A DNA stretch of 41,017 nt from Planctomycetota bacterium (GTDB taxonomy: Bacteria; Planctomycetota; Phycisphaerae; Phycisphaerales; Zrk34). The stretch is from the NCBI GenBank assembly GCA_016125255.1, contig WGMD01000019.1:1-41017 (forward strand). Reading direction: 5' to 3'. The position numbers and the translations under genes were made by a program. The notes under the pieces were generated by a model. The model was given only the letters and a program-made list of their open reading frames with translations. It did no database searches and was not told the origin of the DNA. Positions 36,901-41,017 of this stretch are shown one piece after another (the stretch's first letter is position 1; each line of letters opens with the position of its first letter).

Positions 36901-37276
36901 CCTGCATGAGCGCCGCGATCGGCGCGACCAGCACGTGCGGCTGATCCCCCTTGAGCAGCCGCCCCGTCACCGCAAGCCGATCCGCCAGAAGTTCGAGACT
37001 GACATTCGTCTCGCCGGGCATGACCTCCAGCGCCGAGAGCCCCACCGCGTCGAGCCCTTCGTAGAGCGACAAATCCTCGACCGCCTCGTCCGCCTCATCC
37101 AGATGCGCCACCACCAGCAGCACCGGGCGCCCGGCGCGCCTGGCGATCGCCCCCGCCACAAGATGCCCCGCCGATCCCCACGCGCCTTCCGCCAGCACAT
37201 GCTCCCCTTCGCGCAGCACGTCGATGATCTTCCCGATCGCAGCGTGATCGACAATCTGATGGAGCCAGTCGTGCAT
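33929..37276 (-). CDS. mfd: Transcription-repair coupling factor Mfd with an in-frame repeat insertion
   Basis: A 1115-residue DNA translocase that removes stalled RNA polymerase and recruits UvrA. UvrB-like N-terminal part (1-about 370), CarD-like polymerase-interaction domain (IEPGDFVVHQHHGIAKFQGL), helicase motifs GDVGYGKTELAMRA, VIVDEEQKFGV, TLSATPIPRTL and GRVGRYKHRAYCY, then the TRCF C-terminal domain. About 34 extra residues near 374-407 (with ALRTPNSAVPAPHSELA) are encoded by a full copy of the GAGTGCGGAGT palindrome, between the N-terminal part and the CarD-like domain, a linker zone likely to tolerate it. The start is at MHDWLHQIVD (37276); the longer frame to 37312 is doubtful. Confidence 0.96.
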   Translation of the reverse strand: MHDWLHQIVDHAAIGKIIDVLREGEHVLAEGAWGSAGHLVAGAIARRAGRPVLLVVAHLDEADEAVEDLSLYEGLDAVGLSALEVMPGETNVSLELLADRLAVTGRLLKGDQPHVLVAPIAALMQAVPMREAMTNLMRDLKRGDTCDQAELVHWLAGAGYERVDVVEEPGDFAVRGGIVDVCPPGNLTPVRIDFFGDQIDEIAEVDLDSMASGRKLPGVRLIGASAEQIQSDERTTSIWSMLGADTIIVQHETLEIAEQARGYYERLTDATGIYSPGTVNKAFDKFAIVHINQFAAPGMAKHRITLPVRALPPFEHDAKKAVVELGEMTAEQDIVVLCQREAERARLGELIDEHTPGSAKSIALEVGYLYRGFIWSGELGVGNAEWKGKEDAALRTPNSAVPAPHSELAIVPHHEMLHRYGAKRRIRRVSAARAVDTFLDIEPGDFVVHQHHGIAKFQGLRSMRKEGDGEEYLTLEFAEKALLHVPASQIELVHKYVGGFAGRPPLSKLGGTRWRKQKEAVAESVKDLAAELLRVQAARASMPGIRYPDETMWMKQFEAEFPYDETEDQLAAMVEIRKDMADPQPMDRLICGDVGYGKTELAMRAAFRAVEAGKQVAVLCPTTVLSDQHERTFRERMADYPVKIETLNRFRTTQQVRDTLAGLAEGRVDIVIGTHRILSDDLYFKDLGMVIVDEEQKFGVEHKNRLMRFRVTVDVLTLSATPIPRTLHMALLGLRDISSLSTPPAERRAVVTEVIPYEKQRIRHAILREINRGGQCYFVHNRVGSIYDVAADLKTLVPEARFVVGHGQMPGHELEDVMLEFIRGEADVLVCTTIIESGIDIPTANTMFIADCDRFGLAEMHQLRGRVGRYKHRAYCYLLLPESRPLSEVAQRRLRAIEEFSMLGAGFKIAMRDMEIRGVGNILGAEQSGHIASVGYEMYCQLLEHATSDLKNDHRRAPVQTHLELGLSGHLPRPYIPSDKHRMDAYRRINRAGDFEVLAAVERELVEAYGPLPKPAQLLVTLAEIRAALAQLDVMALKLDGDDLIFSTHHVQKLSPMLAGAAGSVRLVDTPAPDKPGTVYYRPPRSYIEQPTTLLAVLRKLLVAPLKAAPVKSPV
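36056..36153. repeat. GAGTGCGGAGT palindromic repeat, copy inside mfd
   Basis: Left arm 36056-36098 (GCTCGGAGTGCGGAGCGGGG and further units), short centre GCGGCATCTTCCTTGCCTTT, right arm 36120-36153 (CACTCCGCATTCCCCACTCC and CAACTCCCCACTCC). The mfd frame stays open through it. It is the third copy in this window that is translated. Confidence 0.9.
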
Positions 37277-37329
37277 ACGGATTCCGTGCGCGCAAGCGCG
37301 TGCCCGCCGCAAACAATTTGCGGTGGGTC

Positions 37330-37475
37330 ATGCTCCCTATTCCCCTCCCCCTTGAGGGGGAGGGTTGGGTGGGGGTGAATCGAATCCGTCATCACCGCAT
37401 CCGCATCGAAGCGAACGCAGATCAGACTGACATGTTTCACCCGCCCCCTGCCCCGCCCTCAAGGGCGGGGAGTCA
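37330..37475. repeat. Repeat block with CCCTCCCCC and CCCCGCCCT hairpins upstream of mfd
   Basis: CCCTCCCCC-ttga-GGGGGAGGG-type hairpin (about 37346-37366) followed by TTGGGTGGGGGTG, then after about 70 bp CACCCGCCCCCTGCCCCGCC ending in the hairpin CCCCGCCCT-ca-AGGGCGGGG (37452-37471). GGGTGGGGG and CCCGCCCCC parts are near-complementary, as in the 16717-16851 block, so this is a relative of that family. It fills the spacer between the GNAT gene and mfd. Confidence 0.65.
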
Positions 37476-37477
37476 GA

Positions 37478-38107
37478 CTATTCCTCCCGCGCTTCCAGGT
37501 CGACGCGCTTCATCGGCGCGCTGAGCACGGGGACTTCGTAAAGCGAATTCGGGCGCAGCTTCTCCGCCGGCGGCGAACGGTCCGGCACTTCTTCCAGAAT
37601 GCGCATCATGGCGATTTCATCACAGGCCTGATTCTTCGGGCAGCGGTGACACTCGCTCCATACCTTCAAGGGCAACATCTGATGGCGATCCACCACATCG
37701 AACCCGCAGCGTTCGAAAAACGCCCGCTCATACGTCAGCGTGAACAGCTTGCGGATTTCCATGTGACGCGCATCGTCGACCACCGCTTCGACGAGCCGCT
37801 GCCCGATCCCCTTGCCGCGCATCTGCGGCGCGACCGCCAGCGCGTACACCTCCGCCAGATTGCCCCACATGATCCGCAGCCCGCACACGCCCACGACCTG
37901 CCCCTCGTGATCCGCCACCTGATAGTCCCGCAGCCGCTCGTACATCTCCGCGTGCGAGCGGTGAAGCATCAGCCCCTGCTCGGCGTAGTTGTTGATGATC
38001 GAGCAGATCGTCGGAACGTCGCCGACCTTGGCTTGTCGGAATGTGGTGTCTGTCAGAGGCATGATCTTTTGCTGTGTATCGGTCAGGTCAAGCGCGGCGG
38101 TTGACAT
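37478..38107 (-). CDS. GNAT N-acetyltransferase, N-acetylglutamate synthase-like
   Basis: A 209-residue GNAT enzyme. The acetyl-CoA site is LAVAPQMRGKGIGQRLVEAV (about 90-110); earlier RQAKVGDVPTICSIINNYAE and later LTYERAFFERCGFDVVDR and CHRCPKNQACDEIAMM follow short ArgA-type enzymes, including the cysteine-rich CxxC....CDE block. It probably acetylates glutamate for arginine synthesis, but no arg genes are near, so this is by family only. The ATG at 38107 has AAGGG nine bases ahead and overlaps the upstream pyrD-like gene by 20 bp; ATG 38062 is an alternative. A Pro-rich tail extends beyond the usual fold. Confidence 0.85.
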   Translation of the reverse strand: MSTAALDLTDTQQKIMPLTDTTFRQAKVGDVPTICSIINNYAEQGLMLHRSHAEMYERLRDYQVADHEGQVVGVCGLRIMWGNLAEVYALAVAPQMRGKGIGQRLVEAVVDDARHMEIRKLFTLTYERAFFERCGFDVVDRHQMLPLKVWSECHRCPKNQACDEIAMMRILEEVPDRSPPAEKLRPNSLYEVPVLSAPMKRVDLEAREE

Positions 38108-38852
38108 GTTCGCCGGCCCTTTTGATCAAAGGCGCGAGCGGACCGTGCGTCAACAGATACGTCGGATTGAACACCTTGGTTCCCACGGCGAAATGCCGCG
38201 CCCCCGCGGCGGCGTAGTCGTCGATGTCGGCTTCCGTGCGGATCCCCCCGCCGCCGATGATCGTCAGATCGTCGCGCCGGCTGATGATCTCCCGAATGCA
38301 CGCCAGCGCGACCGGCTTGAGCGGCGCCCCGCTCACGCCCCCCGCCGGAACCGGCAGCGTGTTGCAGCAGTGAAACATCCGCACCCCCGCCTCCGCCGCC
38401 TGCGCGAACATCACCTGATAATTCACCGGCGGCAGCTTGGCGATGACCGTCAACCCCGTCCCAACCGCGCGGGCGAACAATTCCGGGGGCCAGTCAATGT
38501 GCCCCACGTTCGGGCAGCTCATGTTCAGTTCGACCGCCAGCGGCTTGAGCCCCGCCATCACGTCCAGCAGTTTCCACCAATCCTCGGCGACGAATCCGTG
38601 AATCGAAACGATCTTGTCGGCAACGTCGATCCCGCCGCCGGCGACGCGCTCGGCGAGCCAGTCGACGCCGGGGTTCCGCAGGCCGATCTTGTTGACCCAT
38701 GCTTTGAGACGCGGGTAGTAGCGGACGGTTTTGACGATGCGCCAAAGTCGCCCGGGACGCGCCGCGGCGGTGAACGTCCCGAGCGTCGGCGTGCAGCCGG
38801 CGGGCTGCACGTAGTTGCCGAACGGGGCCGAGATGATCAGCGGTGCGATCAC
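38088..38852 (-). CDS. Dihydroorotate dehydrogenase-like flavoprotein
   Basis: A 254-residue FMN-binding TIM barrel: IISAPFGNYVQPAGCTPTLG at the start, KIGLRNPGVDWLAERV, the substrate motif ELNMSCPNVGH, IAKLPPV, NTLPVPAGGVSGAPLKPVAL and the FMN phosphate loop GGGGIRTEADIDDYAAAGAR. This is the plan of class 1 dihydroorotate dehydrogenases, though it is short (usual about 300). It oxidises dihydroorotate to orotate if a true PyrD; a paralogue with another substrate is possible. A GTG at 38852 is the best start since no ATG is near and upstream sequence runs into the divergent zincin gene. It overlaps the GNAT gene. Confidence 0.82.
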   Translation of the reverse strand: MIAPLIISAPFGNYVQPAGCTPTLGTFTAAARPGRLWRIVKTVRYYPRLKAWVNKIGLRNPGVDWLAERVAGGGIDVADKIVSIHGFVAEDWWKLLDVMAGLKPLAVELNMSCPNVGHIDWPPELFARAVGTGLTVIAKLPPVNYQVMFAQAAEAGVRMFHCCNTLPVPAGGVSGAPLKPVALACIREIISRRDDLTIIGGGGIRTEADIDDYAAAGARHFAVGTKVFNPTYLLTHGPLAPLIKRAGEHVNRRA

Positions 38853-38878
38853 GCGTGCGTCCAATGGGGTGCGTCCAG

Positions 38879-38884
38879 TATAGT
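38879..38884 (+). promoter_or_regulatory. Possible -10 box for a near-leaderless transcript
   Basis: TATAGT lies eight bases before the ATG of the zincin gene, which would put the transcription start at or next to the start codon. No good -35 box is present and no ribosome binding site precedes the ATG, which fits leaderless translation but does not prove it. Confidence 0.35.
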
Positions 38885-38891
38885 ACCCCCC

Positions 38892-39332
38892 ATGTCCGAT
38901 CCCCACTCGCATCATGACGACCCCGCCGACAGCCCCGTCAGCCCCGAGGAACGCGAGCTTTTCGACACGCTGCTCGATGAACTCCTTGCCGAGTTGCCCG
39001 CCTCGCTCGTCGATCGGCTCCAGGAAATCCCGCTCATCGTCGAAGACTTCCCCGATGACGATGTGCTCGACGACATGGGCCTCGAAGACGGCGCCGACCT
39101 GTGCGGACTGCACACCGGCGTCCCGCTCACCGAGCGCGGCGTCGAAACGTCCGGCGACCTGCCCGATGTGATCCATCTTTTCCGCGACGCCATCCTCAAC
39201 CTCGCCGCCGACGCCGACGGCGTCGTCGACGAAGAAGAACTCCGCAAGCAGATCCGCATCACCCTGCTGCACGAGATGGGCCACCACTTCGGGCTCGATG
39301 AGGATGATCTGGACAAGCTGGGTTACGCGTAG
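38892..39332 (+). CDS. Small zincin-like metallopeptidase (PF06262 type)
   Basis: A 146-residue acidic protein. The core matches the Zincin_1 (formerly DUF1025) family: LLDELLAELPASLVDRLQEI, the middle VPLTERGVETSGDLPDVIHL with LFRDAILNLAAD, and the zinc motif LLHEMGHHFGLDEDDLDKLG (HEMGH at 127-131). The His/Asp-rich start (MSDPHSHHDD) is extra. It may be a small cytoplasmic protease; substrates are unknown. Divergent from the dihydroorotate dehydrogenase-like gene. Its stop codon touches the REP-like half element that borders the integron array. Confidence 0.9.
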   Translation: MSDPHSHHDDPADSPVSPEERELFDTLLDELLAELPASLVDRLQEIPLIVEDFPDDDVLDDMGLEDGADLCGLHTGVPLTERGVETSGDLPDVIHLFRDAILNLAADADGVVDEEELRKQIRITLLHEMGHHFGLDEDDLDKLGYA

Positions 39333-39417
39333 AGCGGTTTCAATCCATGCGCAGCCCGCCGCCCCAACGAGCCGCGCGCGTCCGCAAGCGGTCGAACCCG
39401 CCTCCAATCGCGTTCCT
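39333..39417. repeat. Partial REP-like element joined to the truncated attC
   Basis: Read on the minus strand this is about 85 bp matching 27893-27979, including TTCGACCGCTTG, GCGCGCGGCTCGTT and TTGAAACCGCTC. The other end of the element (the ACGAGCCGCGACC side found at 27867) is missing: at about 39417 the sequence changes into attC sequence. The junction looks like a recombination or insertion breakpoint. Confidence 0.7.
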
Positions 39418-39498
39418 CGCCCGCGGAAGCAGACGTCCAACCGACAAGTCTATGGTCCCTCACGGGCGTCGCCGGTCAACCGCAGCCGGTGGTTAGGG
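39417..39498 (-). other. Truncated integron attC site (array end)
   Basis: On the minus strand R'' CCCTAAC (39498-39492) overlaps the TAA stop of the cassette gene and is followed by CACCGGCTGCGGTTGACCGG, CGACGCCCGTGAGGGA and CTTCCGCGGGCG, matching the attC sites at 40414 and 40807. Then homology stops: the expected GCCGGCAACTGAGCC and terminal GTTAG are replaced by the REP-like element. The site is probably unable to fold fully and so to recombine. Confidence 0.75.
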
Positions 39499-39969
39499 GG
39501 CAGCCTTCGTCAGTTGCTTACGCAGCAAAGCACGCTTCTCTTGCATCCGCTCGGGTAGCTCAACACCGCCATCCTCAAGCGTTTGAATCACTTCCAATAG
39601 TCGCTGCTTAACATCTGGTTCGGCATGACGCATCAATGCCTTCTCGATCTCTAGGTCATATTCCTGACGAAGTGACTTGAGCTTTCGCAACTCGCTACGA
39701 CAAGTTGCACAGTGCTTCGCACGAGAGTCAATCCAAAATCTGAGTTCTTCGTACCAGAACCGTTGTTCGTCCCGCGTGAAGGTGAACTTTTCACCGCATC
39801 GCGGGCAGAGGAAGGTTGCATCGACATACCAGTGTCGGGGGCAGACGCTAAAGTTCTGTTTGCTGGTGTCAGCACGCGTGGCCGAAGCGAAGTCGATCTG
39901 CAACGCACCGGAGAACAGGTGCCGGGGCATCTTCCGTGGGTCACGTTCGCCAAAGAACCCGTCGAACAT
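39493..39969 (-). CDS. Cassette gene: zinc-ribbon protein
   Basis: A 158-residue protein. Residues about 43-95 form a two-part zinc ribbon: CPRHWYVDATFLCPRCGEKF with TFTRDEQRFWYEELRFW and CATCRSELRKL, resembling the probable zinc-ribbon domain (zf-trcl type) with its FxxxEQ-F/W pattern. After it comes a charged helical region (about 95-158). The specific function is unknown; such domains may bind nucleic acid or proteins. The stop TAA lies in the attC R'' box, the hallmark of a cassette, and the start is 14 bases from the R' end of the next attC. Codon use and GC content are lower than in the rest of the window, in line with transfer. Confidence 0.8.
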   Translation of the reverse strand: MFDGFFGERDPRKMPRHLFSGALQIDFASATRADTSKQNFSVCPRHWYVDATFLCPRCGEKFTFTRDEQRFWYEELRFWIDSRAKHCATCRSELRKLKSLRQEYDLEIEKALMRHAEPDVKQRLLEVIQTLEDGGVELPERMQEKRALLRKQLTKAAP

Positions 39970-39983
39970 GATGTTGCTGTGCC

Positions 39984-40083
39984 CCCTAACACCAAGCTAA
40001 CTTGCGTGGCCCGCCGGAGACACGCTCAGCCATTGAGTAAAGCCGCATTCGGCGGACACGTCAAGTTGAGCGATCCGTTAGCG
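39984..40083 (-). other. Integron attC site (cassette 2)
   Basis: Minus strand: R'' CGCTAAC (40083-40077), arm GCTCAACTTGACGTG and TCCGCCG, then CGGCGGGCCACGCAAGTTAG CTTGG and R' GTTAGGG (39990-39984). The arms pair as GCTcAACTTGaCGTG against GCTAACTTGCGTG, with unpaired extra bases on one side only, which is the strand-determining feature of attC. Length 100 bp. Its arm sequences differ from the other attC sites here. Confidence 0.8.
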
Positions 40084-40410
40084 AAAAGCGCAGTACCTGC
40101 TTGCCCAACCACGAAGCATCTCGTCCTCTGATTCGTCAGCGGCAATGCGGAAAAGCTCTGCGGTGAGTTCCGTGTAAAGTGGGCTACGGGCATCGACGCA
40201 AATGCCGGTGGCTTTGATTGCCTCGACTCGCGCCAAATCGTATTCGTTTGGGTCGTGCAGAATCTCCAAGAGCAGCTCGGACACCAGTGGGTCGTTCGCA
40301 TCGTCGTCGAGTTGCTCAAGGATTTTGCACTTGCGATCATTCTCAGACGTGTCGCCAAGTGCATCGCTGCTTGGAGGGAGGCTGCGATATTCTTGAACAC
40401 CGGAATGCAT
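40078..40410 (-). CDS. Cassette gene: small acidic helical protein
   Basis: A 110-residue acidic protein starting MHSGVQEYRSLPPSSDALGD, then a helical part with LEQLDDDANDPLVSELLLEI, LARVEAIKATGICV and LTAELFRIAADES, reminiscent of HEAT-like helical repeats or small immunity proteins. I do not recognise the family. The stop TAA lies in the R'' box of the attC at 39984-40083 and the ATG (40410) is four bases past the R' box of the attC at 40414. Longer frames starting at 40464 read attC sequence as FRGRPATEP, which is not real protein. GC is lower than in chromosomal neighbours. Confidence 0.75.
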   Translation of the reverse strand: MHSGVQEYRSLPPSSDALGDTSENDRKCKILEQLDDDANDPLVSELLLEILHDPNEYDLARVEAIKATGICVDARSPLYTELTAELFRIAADESEDEMLRGWASRYCAFR

Positions 40411-40413
40411 GGC

Positions 40414-40522
40414 CGCTAACGAAAAAGGCTCAGTTGCCGGCCGCCCGCGGAAGCAGGCGTTCAACCGACCACATCATTCTCCCTCGCGGGCGTCGCCGGT
40501 CAACTGCAGCCGGTGGTTAGAC
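40414..40522 (-). other. Integron attC site (cassette 3)
   Basis: Minus strand: R'' GTCTAAC (40522-40516), CACC, left arm GGCTGCAGTTGACCGGC, variable centre, right arm GCCGGCAACTGAGCC, TTTTTC and R' GTTAGCG (40420-40414). The arms pair except for one extra G and one extra A on the left arm. Length 109 bp. Nearly the same sequence as the site at 40807. Confidence 0.88.
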
Positions 40523-40801
40523 GACCTTCTCCCAAGTGTCAACCAAACGCATGTCAAGCTGCAGCCGTGGGATGGCCGTGCAAAGTTGCTCGAACTGCTC
40601 TTGAGACAATTGAGCAACCTCGTTGTCAGTCATTCGAGACTGATGCCACGCAAGTGAAAGGTGGTCAAGGAGGTGCGCCAAGGCAACTTCGTAAGAGAGG
40701 TCGCCATCTTCGTCATATCTCCCTTGCTCAATCTCGGCGATGAGCCCGGGGATATCGCTAGCGATCTCGTGAAGATGAAAGATGGCCCGGTCACGATTCA
40801 T
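40517..40801 (-). CDS. Cassette gene: small protein of unknown function
   Basis: A 94-residue protein beginning MNRDRAIFHLHEIASDIPGL and continuing with a helical core (IAEIEQGRYDEDGDLSYEVA, LLDHLSLAWHQSRM, then LSQEQFEQLCTAIPRLQLD). No family is recognised; the all-helical acidic look is common among cassette-encoded proteins. The ATG (40801) lies six bases after the R' box of the next attC. The stop TAA is inside the R'' box at 40516-40522. A longer frame from 40858 includes translated attC (RRPATEP) and is rejected. Confidence 0.75.
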   Translation of the reverse strand: MNRDRAIFHLHEIASDIPGLIAEIEQGRYDEDGDLSYEVALAHLLDHLSLAWHQSRMTDNEVAQLSQEQFEQLCTAIPRLQLDMRLVDTWEKVV

Positions 40802-40806
40802 TGGTC

Positions 40807-40916
40807 GTCTAACGTAAATCGGCTCAGTTGCCGGCCGCCTGCGGAAGGGGGCTACCAACCGGCAACTCTATTCTCCCTCGCGGGCGTCGCCGGTCAACTG
40901 CAGCCGGTGGTTAGGC
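40807..40916 (-). other. Integron attC site (cassette 4)
   Basis: Minus strand: R'' GCCTAAC (40916-40910) and R' GTTAGAC (40813-40807), both perfect to the RYYYAAC and GTTRRRY rules. Left arm GGCTGCAGTTGACCGGC pairs with right arm GCCGGCAACTGAGCC, leaving one G and one A extrahelical. Length 110 bp. The best attC in the window. Confidence 0.92.
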
Positions 40917-41017
40917 GACCCTCTTGCAGCGCCTCCAATGCCGACTGCTCCTCGTGAGTGCTTTCACTTGGCCACCGTTCAATCTGGAAGCGGAAGTAGT
41001 CACATAGTGATTCGCGT
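40894..41017 (-). CDS. Cassette gene, 3' end only (cut by window edge)
   Basis: The last 40 codons of a minus-strand gene that enters from the right edge. The frame reads RESLCDYFRFQIERWPSEST, then HEEQSALEALQEGRL, and runs a short way into the attC to stop at TGA (40896-40894). Another frame stops at TAA in the R'' box but gives a less protein-like, Arg-rich peptide. The family is unknown. It must be the gene part of the cassette that owns the attC at 40807-40916. Confidence 0.5.
   Translation of the reverse strand, partial: RESLCDYFRFQIERWPSESTHEEQSALEALQEGRLTTGCS

Noticed and set aside
40410..40858. Shared N-terminal sequence RPATEP in several cassette proteins
   Set aside because: It is attC DNA read as protein when the frame is extended upstream. 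The real starts lie after the attC R' box.
39417..40916. CRISPR array reading of the repeats at the right end
   Set aside because: The repeats are about 100-110 bp, spaced by whole genes of about 300-480 bp, with attC boxes and one-sided extra bases. There are no short regular spacers and no cas genes.

Overview
This window is about 41 kb of GC-rich bacterial chromosome, most likely from a planctomycete of the Phycisphaerae type. The basis is secreted proteins ending in PEP-CTERM/VPLPA-type sorting tails, sigma factors of the Rhodopirellula/Verrucomicrobium kind paired with FecR/LamG membrane proteins, H-X9-DG pseudopilin-like proteins, a lipid A-type LpxA, and a 23S rRNA gene that has its own promoter with no 16S gene next to it. 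Species cannot be given from sequence reading alone.

Layout. 1-2216: the 5' two thirds of a 23S rRNA gene (minus strand, cut by the window edge), its leader and its promoter. 2711-4098: a SUMF1-fold PEP-CTERM protein and a small membrane protein. 4168-15316 (minus): a long translation/transcription cluster in the order nusA, infB, ylxP, rbfA, a degenerate HhH-GPD protein, hisG, a TPR lipoprotein and yebC, with a strong promoter and a structured leader RNA in front of nusA. 15713-25327 (minus): a nucleoside hydrolase and two paralogous four-gene modules, each encoding an ECF-like sigma factor, a FecR-LamG membrane protein, a LamG protein with a VPLPA-type tail and a pseudopilin-like protein. 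The genes within each module overlap by ATGA. 25376-33554: lipB, lpxA, an MBL hydrolase, an MsbA-like ABC transporter, aroA, a Cpn10, apt and a VPLPA-CTERM protein. 33929-39332: mfd, an ArgA-like GNAT, a dihydroorotate dehydrogenase-like protein and a small zincin. 39417-41017: the distal end of an integron gene-cassette array (minus strand) with three complete attC sites, one truncated attC, and three whole and one partial cassette gene. No integrase is in the window; it would be expected beyond the right edge.

The most unusual trait is a set of palindromic repeat families that lie not only between genes but in frame inside genes. One family, built from GAGTGCGGAGT-like units, occurs eight times, including inside lipB, mfd and a fecR-like gene. 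A second, a 106-bp palindrome, sits at the same place in both fecR-like paralogues but in opposite orientation. Two others lie in the leader peptides of the two pseudopilin genes. A 237-bp MITE-like long palindrome and a REP-like element with two copies fill other spacers, and one REP copy is fused to the truncated terminal attC.

Working together: the nusA cluster makes core transcription and translation factors and may be controlled by its leader RNA. The two sigma modules look like dedicated regulator-plus-envelope units. The integron array brings in small genes of lower GC content and unknown function.
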